The notes: generated from the sequence alone by a model not told the origin. A stretch of DNA of 64,000 bases from Microtetraspora sp. NBRC 13810 (GCF_030268685.1 NZ_BSRQ01000002.1:62001-126000); one strand, 5' to 3'; shown: positions 42,999 through 52,386, numbered from the stretch's first letter. Program-made: numbers and translations.

Positions 42999-43554
42999 TG
43001 CGGGCGGCGAGCAGGCCGAGGACGCCGTCCACGGCCTGGGCGAACGGCTCGGCGGAGCCGGCGGCGCGGGCGAGCACGTAACCGCCCTGGAGGACCGCGA
43101 CGACGGCGGACGCCGTGGCGAGCGGGTCGAGCCCGGCGTCGAACTCGCCGCGGTCACGGCCCTCGGCCAGCACCCCGGCGAGCCGGCCGTGCAGCCAGGC
43201 GAAGGTCTCCTCGACCGGGCGGCGCAGCGCCGGGTCGGCCATCACGTCCGGGTCCTGGGTGAGCCGGCCGATCGGGCAGCCTCTGAGGACGTCGCGCTCC
43301 CGCCGCAGGTAGGCGGTGATCCTCTCGACCGCCGTGCCGGGAGCGGCGAACCGCGCCTCGGCCTCGGCGCGCATCTCCTCGGCGCTGCGGCCGATCGCGG
43401 CGAGCGCGAGGTCGGACTTGCCGCCGAAGTGGTGGTACATGCTGCCCTGGCCCACCCCGGACCGCTGCTGGATGGCCTTCGGGCTGGTGCCGACGTAACC
43501 GCGCTCCCACAGCAGCTCGCGGGTGCTCTCGATGAGGCGTTCCAAAGTGCTCAC
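42988..43554 (-). CDS. TetR-family regulator
   Basis: A 188-residue TetR protein. The N-terminal HTH is IESTRELLWERGYVGTSPKA and IQQRSGVGQGSMYHHFGGKS. The C-terminal helical domain contains CPIGRLTQDPDVMADPALRR, of the TetR_C class common in regulators of reductases and efflux pumps. No target gene is divergent from it within the operator region other than the GH87 gene starting 245 bp away. GTG 43554 lies 11 bp from a perfect palindrome, indicating autorepression. It shares its 3' end with rbsD. Confidence 0.9.
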   Translation of the reverse strand: MSTLERLIESTRELLWERGYVGTSPKAIQQRSGVGQGSMYHHFGGKSDLALAAIGRSAEEMRAEAEARFAAPGTAVERITAYLRRERDVLRGCPIGRLTQDPDVMADPALRRPVEETFAWLHGRLAGVLAEGRDRGEFDAGLDPLATASAVVAVLQGGYVLARAAGSAEPFAQAVDGVLGLLAARIRT

Positions 43555-43565
43555 GCCCTCAATGT

Positions 43566-43579
43566 ACCTACCGGTAGGT
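43566..43579. promoter_or_regulatory. Perfect TetR-type operator
   Basis: ACCTACCGGTAGGT, a 14-bp perfect palindrome 11 bp upstream of tetR. Sequences of the form TACCTACCGGTAGGTA are well-known sites for TetR-family repressors. Confidence 0.8.
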
Positions 43580-43614
43580 CCAGCACATGCCGTCGCAAGT
43601 TTTTTCCAGCCTTA

Positions 43615-43628
43615 CGCAAGCCCTTGCG
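43615..43628. promoter_or_regulatory. Inverted repeat in the GH87 promoter region
   Basis: CGCAAG-CC-CTTGCG lies in the A+T-richer gap upstream of the glucanase gene. Sugar-responsive LacI-type regulators of actinobacterial hydrolases bind comparable sites, so control of the GH87 gene is plausible. The gap from 43629 to 43799 contains no gene. Confidence 0.4.
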
Positions 43629-43799
43629 CATGTTTACGCCGAGCATTTCCGCGCCATCTCGCGGATACATTGCATGGTTTCGCTGAAATATTGCAGACAT
43701 CTGTTCGTCATTTTATGGTGTGGGGTACCCCCCGGGCGCCGGCGGCCCCCGTCTCCGGCCGCGAAGCGTCCGGCTCTTCGAAGGATGAAGGGTCAGTCG

Positions 43800-46436
43800 A
43801 TGAACAACGGCAGGCTCAAAGCCTGGACGATCGCCACGGTCGTGGCGCTGACCGCGGGAGGACCCGCCTTCCTCCCGGCCACCCCCGCCTCCGCCGCACC
43901 GATCCCCGCCGCCGCGGCCGCCGCCGAGCGAGCCGAGTCCCCGTTCGACTTCCCCGGGCGCGGCGCCACCGTGCCCTTCACGGAGATCGAGGCCGAGGAC
44001 GCCGTCACCTCGGGACAGCTGATCGGCCCCGACCGGATCTACGGCCGGCTGCCCTCCGAGGCGTCCGGACGCAGGGCGGTGACGCTCGACTCGTCCGGCG
44101 AGTACGTCGAGTTCACGCTCACCAAGCCCGCCAACGCGATGTCGCTGCGGTACAGCGTGCCGGACAACGCGCAAGGAACCGGGCAGAACACCACGGCCGA
44201 CCTGCGGGTCAACGGCGCCCACCTGAAGGCCCTGCCGCTCACCTCCCGGTTCGGCTGGTACTACGGCGGCTACCCGTTCACCAACACCCCCGGCAACAAC
44301 CCGCACCACTTCTACGACGAGACGCGGACCATGTTCGGCTCCACGCTCGCGGCCGGCGCCAAGGTGCGCGTGCAGTCCACCGGCGGCATCCCGATCACCG
44401 TGGACCTCGCGGACTTCGAGCTGGTCCCGGACCCGGTCGCGCGGCCCGCCGGCTCGCTGTCGGTCGACGACTTCGGAGCCGTGCGCAACGGCACGTCCGA
44501 CTCCACCGCCGCGTTCCAGGCCGCGGTCGACGCCGGCCGGGCGCAGAACAAGGAGGTGTGGATCCCGGCGGGCACCTACACCCTGTGGGACCACGTGGTC
44601 GTCGACGGCGTGACCCTGCGCGGCGCCGGCCCGTGGTACAGCGTGCTCACCGGCCGGCACCCCACCGACCGCAGGCGCGCGGTCGGCGTCTACGGCAAGT
44701 ACGTCCCCGGCGGCGGCTACACCGGAGCGGTACGCCCGCACGAGGCGAACGGCCCCAGCCGCAACGTCACGCTCAGGGACTTCGCCATCATCGGCGACAT
44801 CACCGAACGCGTGGACGATGACCAGGTCAACGCCATCGGCGGCGCGATGACCGACTCGGTGGTGGACAACGTCTGGATGCAGCACACCAAGGTCGGGGCC
44901 TGGATGGACGGCCCGATGAACAACTTCGTCATCAGGAACAGCCGCATCCTGGACCAGACCGCCGACGGGGTGAACTTCCACACCGGCGTCACCAACTCCT
45001 CGGTGACCAACACCTTCGTCCGCAACACCGGGGACGACGGCCTGGCCATGTGGCCGGACCGCATCCCGAACGTGGGCAACTCCTTCACCCGCAACACGGT
45101 GGTCGCGCCGATCCTGGCCAACAACATCGTCACCTACGGCGGCAGGAACATCCAGATCACCGACAACGTGGTGACCGAGACCGTGACCAACGGCGGCGGC
45201 ATCCACGTCGCCAACCGGTATCCGGGGGTCAACTCCGGCCAGGGCACCGCGGTGTCCGGCACCATCACCGTCGCCCGCAACACGCTGCTCCGGGCGGGCA
45301 ACAACGACTTCAACTGGCGCTTCGGCGTCGGCGCCATCTGGTTCAGCGGGCTCAACGAGCCGGTCAACGCCACCATCAACGTCACCGACACCGACATCCT
45401 GGACAGCTCGTACGCCGCCATCCACTTCATCGAGGGCAGCACGAGCACGGTCAACTTCAACCGGGTCACCATCGACGGCACCGGCACGTACATGATCCAG
45501 GCGCAGTCGGGGGCCGCGACGACGTTCAACAACGTCACGGCGGACCACATCGGCGCGGGCGTGGCCATCCACAACTGCGTCGGCAACGGCTTCACCCCGC
45601 AGGTCGGCACGGGCAACTCCGGCTGGAGCCCCACCTCGACGACGTGCACCGGCACCTGGCCCGAGCCGAACTACATCTACCCGGGCGGCGGGGGCGGCGG
45701 CACGGGCGGCCTGTCCGCCTCGCCCGGCAGCCTGTCCTTCGCGGCCCGCCAGGTCGGCACGACCAGCCCGGCGCAGGCCGTCACCGTCACGAACGGCGGC
45801 GCCGCCGCGGCCCCGATCGGCTCGGTGACCACGACCGGCGACTTCGCGCGTACCACCACCTGCGGCGCCACCCTCGCCGCCGGCGCGTCCTGCACGGTCG
45901 ACGTCACCTTCACCCCGACGGCGAACGGCACCCGCACCGGCACGCTCACCGTCGCGAGCAGCGCCCCCGGCGGCCCCGTCACCGTGCCCCTCACCGGCAC
46001 CGGCGGCTCGGCTCCGGCGACCAACCTGGCCCACGGCAGGCCGACCACGGAGACCGGCCACACCCAGGCGTACGGCTCGGCCAACGCGGTGGACGGCAAC
46101 GCCGCCACGTACTGGGAGTCGGTGAACAACGCCTTCCCGCAGTCGGTCACGGTGGACCTCGGCTCCGCCGTGAGCGTGGGCCGGATCGTCCTCAAGCTGC
46201 CCCCGGCGGCGAGCTGGGCCACCCGCAGCCAGACGATCGCCGTCCTCGGCAGCACCGACGGCGGCACCTTCACCGGCGTCGTGGCCCCCGCCTCCTACAC
46301 CTTCAACCCGGCCACCGGCAACACGGCCACCATCACCTTCCCGCCCACCACCCGCCGCCACCTGCGGCTGACCTTCACCGCCAACACCGGCTGGCCCGCC
46401 GGCCAGCTCTCCGAGTTCGAGGTCTACGGCTCGTAG
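43800..46436 (+). CDS. Secreted GH87 alpha-1,3-glucanase (mutanase/mycodextranase type) with CBM
   Basis: An 878-residue exported enzyme. A signal peptide ends near ATPASAAPIP. A carbohydrate-binding-like domain covers about residues 58-215 (VPFTEIEAEDAV ... IPITVDLADFEL), and a right-handed beta-helix catalytic domain about 220-630 starts with LSVDDFGAVRNGTSDSTAAF. Candidate catalytic Asp residues are D389 (QTADGVNFH) and D412-D413 (NTGDDGLAMW); their 23/24-residue spacing is what I recall for GH87 enzymes. A choice-of-anchor-D/Ig-like domain and a C-terminal F5/8-type (CBM32-like) domain (NLAHGRPTTETGHTQAYGSA ... GQLSEFEVYGS) follow. It would degrade fungal or bacterial alpha-1,3-glucan. 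ATG 43800 has AAGGG at 7 bp; the longer frame upstream is not coding. Confidence 0.87.
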   Translation: MNNGRLKAWTIATVVALTAGGPAFLPATPASAAPIPAAAAAAERAESPFDFPGRGATVPFTEIEAEDAVTSGQLIGPDRIYGRLPSEASGRRAVTLDSSGEYVEFTLTKPANAMSLRYSVPDNAQGTGQNTTADLRVNGAHLKALPLTSRFGWYYGGYPFTNTPGNNPHHFYDETRTMFGSTLAAGAKVRVQSTGGIPITVDLADFELVPDPVARPAGSLSVDDFGAVRNGTSDSTAAFQAAVDAGRAQNKEVWIPAGTYTLWDHVVVDGVTLRGAGPWYSVLTGRHPTDRRRAVGVYGKYVPGGGYTGAVRPHEANGPSRNVTLRDFAIIGDITERVDDDQVNAIGGAMTDSVVDNVWMQHTKVGAWMDGPMNNFVIRNSRILDQTADGVNFHTGVTNSSVTNTFVRNTGDDGLAMWPDRIPNVGNSFTRNTVVAPILANNIVTYGGRNIQITDNVVTETVTNGGGIHVANRYPGVNSGQGTAVSGTITVARNTLLRAGNNDFNWRFGVGAIWFSGLNEPVNATINVTDTDILDSSYAAIHFIEGSTSTVNFNRVTIDGTGTYMIQAQSGAATTFNNVTADHIGAGVAIHNCVGNGFTPQVGTGNSGWSPTSTTCTGTWPEPNYIYPGGGGGGTGGLSASPGSLSFAARQVGTTSPAQAVTVTNGGAAAAPIGSVTTTGDFARTTTCGATLAAGASCTVDVTFTPTANGTRTGTLTVASSAPGGPVTVPLTGTGGSAPATNLAHGRPTTETGHTQAYGSANAVDGNAATYWESVNNAFPQSVTVDLGSAVSVGRIVLKLPPAASWATRSQTIAVLGSTDGGTFTGVVAPASYTFNPATGNTATITFPPTTRRHLRLTFTANTGWPAGQLSEFEVYGS

Positions 46437-48358
46437 CCGGCATCCGCCCGCCGTCCGCCTCCCGCAGGCGGACGGCAGGTGGCCGCCCTGGTCACCCGTG
46501 GATCCTTCGGGTCCCGCGCGTCGATCTCGACCAGGCAGGCCGTACAGGACAGGTACTCCTCGTGGAAGCCGACCCCCTGGGCGAAGCCGTCCGGCATCCG
46601 GCGTCCCCAGTCGCCCTCGGCGGCCACCTTGTCCAGCACGGCCCGCTGGCGGGCGGTCTTGAGGAACTCGCGGCGGAACGCCACCGGGTCCCTGCCCAGC
46701 TTCTTCGCCAGCTCGTCGACGACGATCTCCTCGGCGCCCCGGGTGTTCGCGGAGTACACCGACCGCCAGCTCCCGGTGTGCATCCTCAGCGGCACCTCGT
46801 TGAGCAGTTCGGTGACGACGCCGAAGTGGTAGGGCACCTTCACCGTGGTGAGGAAGACCGTCTGGGCGAAGCTGAGGTTGCCGGCCACCGGCAGGTCGGC
46901 CGCGGTGGCGGTGAGGATCTCGCCGAGTCCGTGCCGCAGATCGGTCTCCACCGCCGCCACCCGGTGCTCGTACGTGAGCACCTGGCCGAGCGCGCAGGTC
47001 GCGCGGACCTTGTGGTGGGTCGCCGGGCGGGCCCGGCCGTGCCGCATGTCGTCGACCCGGGACCACATCAGCTTGACCGGTCTGCCCATCGCCCTGGAGA
47101 TCCGCGCCGCCTCCAGCGCCGCGTCGAAGAACAGCCGGCGGCCGAACGACCCGCCGCTCTGCGTGACGTGCACGGTGACCCGCCGCTCGGGCAGGCCGAG
47201 CTCCGCGGCGATGGCCTGCCTGGCGACGACGGGCGACTTCAGCCCGGCCCAGATCTCCGCCCGGTCGTCCCGCACGTCGGCGATCGCGCAGTTGGTCTCC
47301 AGCGGCGCGTGGCTGACGAACGCGAAGTCGAACTCCGCCTCGACGTGCCCGGTCAGCGGCGGCACCGCGAACGGCGGGGCCGCGGCCCGCAGCCGCGCGC
47401 GGATGCCGGCGTCGGACAGGTCGTCGACGGTCCCGCCGCGCCAGGCGACGTCGAGCGCCGCCACGGCGTCCGCCGCCTGGCCGAAGGTCTCGGCCATGAC
47501 CGCGACCCCGGTCGGGACCACGGCGAGATCGAGCACGCCGGGCATGGCGCGCACCGCGGCCTCGTTGCCCACCGACCGCACGGTGCCGTTGATCGACGGC
47601 GGGCGCCGCACCATCGTGGGCATCGCGCCCTCGACGTCGTGGTCCAGCGTGTACCGCAGCCGGCCGGTGACCATCGCCCGCGCGTCCAGGCGCGACGCGG
47701 GGGTGCCGACCAGCCGGTGCTCGGACTCCGGCTTCGGCGCGGCGTCGAGCCGGAGCGGGGACAGCTTCGCCGCGGACGCCGTGAGGGAACCGTAGGACGC
47801 GGTACGCCCGTCGGGCGCGACGACCGCGCCGTCCTCGACGACGAGCCGGCCGGCGGGCAGGTCCCACCGCGCGGCCGCGGCGGCGACCAGACGGGCCCGC
47901 GCCGCGGCGGCCGTGGCGCGGACCGGGCCGTAGAGCGAGCGGACCGAGTTGGAGCTGCCGGTGAGCTGGTTGAACAGCAGCTCGGACCGGGCGCCGGCCA
48001 CCCGTACCCGCACCTTGGACAGCGGCAGGTCCAGCTCCTCGGCGACCAGCATCGCCACCGCCGTCGTGATGCCCTGGCCGACCTCGGCGCGCGGCAGCTC
48101 GACCCGGGCCTCGCCGTCCTCGCCGATCTCCAGTACGAGCAGCAGGTGCGCGGTCGGCGCCCCGGCCAGGATGAGGATCTCGCCGAGGTCCATGACGTCG
48201 GCGGGCTGCGGCAGGCTCGGCACGACGACCGCCGCGCCCACCGGGGCCGCCCCGGCGACGACGGTCAGGGTGGGGGCGGCGACCAGGAGGGTCAGGAACC
48301 GGCGCCGGTCGAGCGCGCCGTCGTCACGCCGGGCGGAGCTTCGAGGGGGACTGCCCAT
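46424..48358 (-). pseudogene. C-terminally truncated molybdopterin-binding subunit of a xanthine-dehydrogenase/IorB-type oxidoreductase
   Basis: The open frame gives 644 residues with a Tat-type signal (DRRRFLTLLVAAPTL). The family body is clear: EVGQGITTAVAMLVAEELDL, NQLTGSSNSVRSLYGPVRAT, THVTQSGG-like VTQSGGSFGRRLFFDAALEA, VKLMWSRVDDMRHGRARPAT and STANT-like VYSANTRGAEEIVVDELAKK. After SCTACLVEIDARDPKDPRVT the family continues with a Mo-site region of about 100 residues containing the catalytic Glu (GxGE). Here it ends with 20 unrelated residues encoded by the glucanase terminator and 3' end. No [2Fe-2S] alpha-subunit gene is present. It is probably inactive. AAGGAAG precedes ATG 48358. Confidence 0.75.
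46451..46475. terminator. Hairpin terminator of the GH87 gene
   Basis: CCGTCCGCCT-CCCGC-AGGCGGACGG, a perfect 10-bp stem 15 bp after the glucanase stop. The 3' end of the truncated oxidoreductase frame reads through it on the other strand. Confidence 0.8.
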
Positions 48359-48610
48359 CGGCTTCCTTCTGACGGCAGAGCGGCCCCCCCGGCAGGCGGT
48401 ACGGCCTTACTCCGCGAAGATCGGATTCTTTACTCCGGCAGTTTGCCGCACCCCGCCCCCGGCGGCAGGGTGAACGACGACATAGAGGTGAAATTCCATG
48501 CCGTACCGTCACCAACCCCTACGCCATCGGGGTTTGCGGGGCTTCGTGTCAACCGACCGCCCCGCTGTTTCGTCTCCCCTTATGCCCCATCTGTCACTCG
48601 AGGAGGCGCC

Positions 48611-49468
48611 TTGCGCGTTCGCCCGGTTCTCTCGGCCGCCGTCCTGGGCGGCGGCCTGCTCTGCCTCGGCCATCCGGCGGGCGCCGCCCTCGGGGACGCC
48701 GTCATCGTCACCGACGTCGTGGAGTACCGGTGCACGACACTGGCCACGGCCGACACCCAGGACATCAGGGTGCGGGTCACGCTGACGATGCCGACCGACG
48801 CCCGGCCGGGTGAGCAGTTCGAGATCGGCTGGACCGGCGTGTACGCCGACGGCGACGAACTCCGCGCCCCCTTCGACGGCCTGCCCGCGGACACCAAGGC
48901 GTACGCGTACGCCGGCATCAGCGACAAGCCCGGCCTGACCTCGGCCACCGGCGTCGGCACCATCGACGTGGCCGGCGGGGAGGCCACCGTCCCGCTCCCC
49001 ACGGAGAGGGTCCCGCTGAAGACCCAGGCGTCCACCGCCGGCACCGCCACCGTACGGCCGGCCGCCCTCAACTTCGGCACCACCCCGCAGGACCGCGTGA
49101 TCGACTGCGAGGTGCAGAACAGGGCCGCCCTCACCCCCTACACCCTCACGATCGGCTCGGTCTCCCCCTCGACCACCCCCTCGTCCACTCCCTCGACCAC
49201 CCCGTCGTCCACCCCCTCGTCCTCGCCCTCCTCGACCCCCATCTCCACAGTCACCGAAACCGCCACCGAGACGGAGACCGCGACGAACCCGGACGGCACG
49301 GTCACCAGAATCCCCACGGGCGGCGCCGCCACCGGCGGAGGCGGCGAGACAGGCCCCGACGCCCGCCTCCTCATCCTCACCGGCCTCCTCCTCACCGCCA
49401 CCGCCGCCGCCGGCGGCCTCCTCCTCCGCCGCCGAAATCCGTCAACCCGCGACAGCCCTATTCGATAA
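48611..49468 (+). CDS. Secreted, membrane-anchored Thr/Ser/Pro-rich protein
   Basis: A 285-residue protein with an N-terminal signal peptide (RPVLSAAVLGGGLLCLGHPA) and a beta-rich extracytoplasmic domain up to about residue 180 (VIVTDVVEYRCTTLATADTQ ... VIDCEVQNRAALTPYTLTIG), including one or two Cys. A Ser/Thr/Pro linker of about 45 residues is followed by a C-terminal transmembrane helix (LLILTGLLLTATAAAGGLLL) and RRR stop-transfer. No LPxTG is seen; anchoring is by the helix. I do not know the domain family. The likely start is TTG 48611 because AGGAGG (48601-48606) is placed for it and no ATG/GTG fits between. Nothing gene-like lies between 48359 and 48600. Confidence 0.72.
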   Translation: MRVRPVLSAAVLGGGLLCLGHPAGAALGDAVIVTDVVEYRCTTLATADTQDIRVRVTLTMPTDARPGEQFEIGWTGVYADGDELRAPFDGLPADTKAYAYAGISDKPGLTSATGVGTIDVAGGEATVPLPTERVPLKTQASTAGTATVRPAALNFGTTPQDRVIDCEVQNRAALTPYTLTIGSVSPSTTPSSTPSTTPSSTPSSSPSSTPISTVTETATETETATNPDGTVTRIPTGGAATGGGGETGPDARLLILTGLLLTATAAAGGLLLRRRNPSTRDSPIR

Positions 49469-49552
49469 ACAACGAGAAGCTCTGGCGACCACTATCCGGA
49501 CGTGGTGGACTGATTACCGGACCTCTTTCCTGTCACCCTGGAGCGTGTGTCG

Positions 49553-49933
49553 ATGACAGATCCGATGACCCTGGCCATCGCCACTGCCATGGCGGGTAAG
49601 GCGGTGGAGATCGCGGGCGAACCGGCCAAAGAAGCCATCGGGGCGATGGTCCGGAAAGTACGGGAGAAGTTCAGAGGACGCGCCGCCGAGGAAGCCCTCG
49701 TGATCGCCGCCGAAACCGACCCGGACTCCACGAACCGGCTCGGCGCACTACAGGGAGCGCTTCAGCGCGTCATGGGCGAGGATCCGGCTTTCGCCGGGGA
49801 ACTGCGGGCTCTGTGGAATCAGGCTCAGGTGAGCGCGGCGGCGCACGGGGACGGCGTGGTCAACGTCTTCCACGGTCAGGCCGAGAAGTCCATCCAGCTC
49901 CGTGACGTGCACGGCGGGCTCACCATCAACTGA
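49553..49933 (+). CDS. Candidate Bell-type effector with C-terminal amyloid-signalling motif
   Basis: A 126-residue protein. Residues 1-95 are helical with an amphipathic or hydrophobic first segment (DPMTLAIATAMAGKAVEIAG), a basic helix (GAMVRKVREKFRGRAAEEAL) and a further helix GELRALWNQAQ, fitting a small four-helix-bundle. Its last 25 residues (VVNVFHGQAEKSIQLRDVHG continuing GLTIN) contain Q-L-R-D-V-H-G-G-L-T-I. The same pattern, Q-A-R-D-I-T-G-D-V-H-F, lies at the N-terminus of the STAND protein encoded next. This arrangement is described for bacterial amyloid signalling sequences (BASS), where an NLR templates amyloid folding of a membrane-acting effector. ATG 49553 has GGAG at 9 bp. 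Family assignment is by motif and gene order only. Confidence 0.7.
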   Translation: MTDPMTLAIATAMAGKAVEIAGEPAKEAIGAMVRKVREKFRGRAAEEALVIAAETDPDSTNRLGALQGALQRVMGEDPAFAGELRALWNQAQVSAAAHGDGVVNVFHGQAEKSIQLRDVHGGLTIN

Positions 49934-50078
49934 ACGGCGTCCCCCATTCCGCACGCCGGTCACTCGCGTCACGTCTTACATCTGGAATTGCATATCGGAC
50001 AAATTCCTCGGCGTCTTTCACCGTGGTCACCCCGGCGTGAAATCCCGCACGCGAGCCAGGCATACTGTCGTCGACGGA

Positions 50079-52253
50079 ATGCCGAACCGGGGTGTGGTAG
50101 TGGTGGCAGAACGGCGACACAATGACCGGAACAACCCGGAAACCGTGCGAAATGAGGTTGACGGGTCAATATATGGGCCCCTTGTCCAGGCGCGGGACAT
50201 CACCGGTGACGTCCATTTCCACCGGACCGTTTCACTGCCTCCGCCCAACCAGCTCCTGCCGCGCCCACGTCTGATAAACCGCGATTCCGTCATCGCCGAG
50301 CTGGACGCGCTCCGCGCGCACGACACGGACACCCCGGTCACCGCGCTGATCACCGGCTCGGCCGGGGTGGGGAAGACGACACTGTCCCTGAGCTGGGCGC
50401 ACATGGTCCGCCCGCACTACCCCGACGGGCAGTTGTACGCAGACTTAGGCGGCCACGCCGGTGATGAGCCGGTGTCCCCGCATACGGTGCTGGGCGATTT
50501 CCTGCACGCCCTCGGCATTCCGGCCGAGCTCATCCCGGGCGAGTTCGCCAGGCGGGCCGCGCTGTACCGCACGGTCACCCACGACCGGCGGCTCTTCGTC
50601 CTGCTGGACGACGCCGTCACGGCGGCCCAGGTCCGGCCGCTGCTCCCCGCCTCCCCGCGAAGCGTCACCTTGGTGACGAGCAGGCACCGGCTGGCGGGTC
50701 TGCTGGCAGGAGGGGCGCACGGAGTGCAGGTCGATCATCTCGACGCCGACGCCGGTCTCGCCCTCCTCGTGGACGTCCTCGGCGAGGACCGGGTGGCACG
50801 GGAACCGCAGGCGGCGGTCGAGCTGGTCGAACTGTGCGTACGGCTCCCGCTGGCCCTGCGCGTCGCGGCGGCCCGTCTCGCCGCCCGCCCGAACTGGCCG
50901 CTCGCGGAGATGGTCGCCGCGCTCTCCGAGGAGCAACGACGCCTGGCGGCCCTGACGATCGGGGACGACATGGCCTTACGCGCCTCGCTGGACCTCTCCT
51001 ACCGGGCGCTCCCGCCCGGGGCCGCCCGCCTGTACCGGTTGCTTTCCGTGGTGCCGGGCAACACCTTCGGCGGCGACGCCGTGGCCGCGCTGGCCGGCAT
51101 CCCCGGGTGGGAAGCGAGGCGCCTGCTCGAACTCCTCACCGAGGCGAACCTGCTGACCGACACCGCCGAGGCCCGGTACCGGTTCCATCACGCCCTCATC
51201 CGGCTGCACGCCTCCCAGGAGGCCGAAGCAGAAGATCCCGAGGAGGTGCGCGACGGTGCGGTGCAGCGGCTGCTCGGCTGGTACCTGGCCACCGCCGCCA
51301 AGGCCGAGCGACGGATACGGCCCCATCGCACCGGGTTGCCCCGAGACGCGGAGTCCCCGCCCGCCGAGCCCACCGACTTCGGCGGCCCGGAGGACGCGCT
51401 GGCCTGGCTCGCCGCCGAACACGCCAATCTAGGCGCGGCGGTCACCGCCGCGTACGAGCACGGCCGGCCGGCCACCGCGTGGCAGCTCGCGGACGCCATG
51501 TGGCCGCTGCTGCTCCACCTGGGCCATCGTCAGGCCGAGCGCCTCGCCGTCGAGGAGATCGGGGTGGCCGCGGCGCGCGCCTGCGGCGACCGGCACGCGG
51601 AGGCGAAGATGCTGAACCGGCTGGGCCTCAGCCTGCACGACCTGGGACGGTTCGACGACGCCACCGCCCACTTCGAGCAGGCGCGCGCCCTGTGGGAGGC
51701 CCTCGGCGAGCGGGGCAGGAGCGCCGGTTCGCTGCGCAGACTCGGCTGGGTCGCAGCAACCCGGGGCGAGCACGACACCGCGATCGGGCACTTCCTGGCC
51801 GCGGCCGCGGTCTACCGCGAACTCGGGGCAGGCAGGAAGGTCGCGCTCGTCCTGACTGAACTGGCGAACGTCCTCATAGCGCAAGGCCGAGGTTCGGATG
51901 CGATCCACCATGCGGAGCAGGCACGCACGCTCCTTGACGGCGTGGACGATCGTTACAACCAGGGGCGCGCCCAGATCGCCCTGGGGCGCGCTCACATGGC
52001 GAAGGAAGATCGCGATGCGGCCACCCAAGAGCTGCGCGCCGCGTTGGAGACGCTGACCGAGCTCGGCTCGGCGACCGGCCGGGCGGAAGCTCTCACGGCA
52101 CTGGGCGAGCTGGCCGAACACGCGGAGCGGCACGACACGGCCCGCCGACGCTACGAGGAGGCGCTGGCCGCTCTCGGCGAGGGCGACACCGCGGCCCACA
52201 CCCGGCTACGACTCCACCTGAACCGGCTCGATCGAGGCGAGGGAGTGTCCTGA
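50079..52253 (+). CDS. NB-ARC/TPR STAND (NLR-like) protein with N-terminal amyloid-signalling motif
   Basis: About 724 residues. After a short N-terminus comes the motif VDGSIYGPLVQARDITGDVH (about residues 26-47), which matches the C-terminus of the upstream gene. A short Pro-rich linker follows, then an NB-ARC NTPase: P-loop TGSAGVGKTTLSLS, Walker B LFVLLDDAV, SRHRLAGL and GLPL-type CVRLPLALRVAA. A winged-helix stretch and at least five TPRs come next (DLGRFDDATAHFEQARALWE, EHDTAIGHFLAAAAVYRELG). It would be the sensor of an innate-immunity or regulated-death pair. The start is uncertain: ATG 50079 (near-leaderless after a CATACT -10) or GTG at 50100/50103. All choices retain the motif. It starts 145 bp after the effector. 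Confidence 0.85.
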   Translation: MPNRGVVVVAERRHNDRNNPETVRNEVDGSIYGPLVQARDITGDVHFHRTVSLPPPNQLLPRPRLINRDSVIAELDALRAHDTDTPVTALITGSAGVGKTTLSLSWAHMVRPHYPDGQLYADLGGHAGDEPVSPHTVLGDFLHALGIPAELIPGEFARRAALYRTVTHDRRLFVLLDDAVTAAQVRPLLPASPRSVTLVTSRHRLAGLLAGGAHGVQVDHLDADAGLALLVDVLGEDRVAREPQAAVELVELCVRLPLALRVAAARLAARPNWPLAEMVAALSEEQRRLAALTIGDDMALRASLDLSYRALPPGAARLYRLLSVVPGNTFGGDAVAALAGIPGWEARRLLELLTEANLLTDTAEARYRFHHALIRLHASQEAEAEDPEEVRDGAVQRLLGWYLATAAKAERRIRPHRTGLPRDAESPPAEPTDFGGPEDALAWLAAEHANLGAAVTAAYEHGRPATAWQLADAMWPLLLHLGHRQAERLAVEEIGVAAARACGDRHAEAKMLNRLGLSLHDLGRFDDATAHFEQARALWEALGERGRSAGSLRRLGWVAATRGEHDTAIGHFLAAAAVYRELGAGRKVALVLTELANVLIAQGRGSDAIHHAEQARTLLDGVDDRYNQGRAQIALGRAHMAKEDRDAATQELRAALETLTELGSATGRAEALTALGELAEHAERHDTARRRYEEALAALGEGDTAAHTRLRLHLNRLDRGEGVS

Positions 52254-52257
52254 CACG

Positions 52258-52311
52258 AAAAAAGGCCACCACATTCGACGATCCCCTTGTGGGAGGTCGG
52301 CGGTGGTGGCC
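52258..52311 (-). terminator. Intrinsic terminator, minus strand
   Basis: Minus strand: GGCCACCAC ... GTGGTGGCC (9-bp perfect outer stem, 30-base interior that can fold further) followed by six T (52263-52258). It is a textbook Rho-independent terminator for a minus-strand transcript, although the gene ending nearby on the plus strand is the NB-ARC gene. It marks the end of the small-peptide transcript. Confidence 0.75.
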
Positions 52312-52332
52312 GTCCATCCTGCGGCGGCTCTC

Positions 52333-52386
52333 CTAGATAACCCTCCCCATAAGAACCTTCGTGATCAACGACTCTTTTCCGGCCAT
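52333..52386 (-). CDS. Possible 17-residue peptide, coupled to the preceding small ORF
   Basis: ATG 52386 overlaps the TGA of the 36-codon ORF (TGATG), giving MAGKESLITKVLMGRVI before TAG at 52335-52333. There is no independent Shine-Dalgarno and the frame is too short for composition tests. The overlap and the shared LMG element are the only support. It could equally be chance. Confidence 0.25.
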   Translation of the reverse strand: MAGKESLITKVLMGRVI

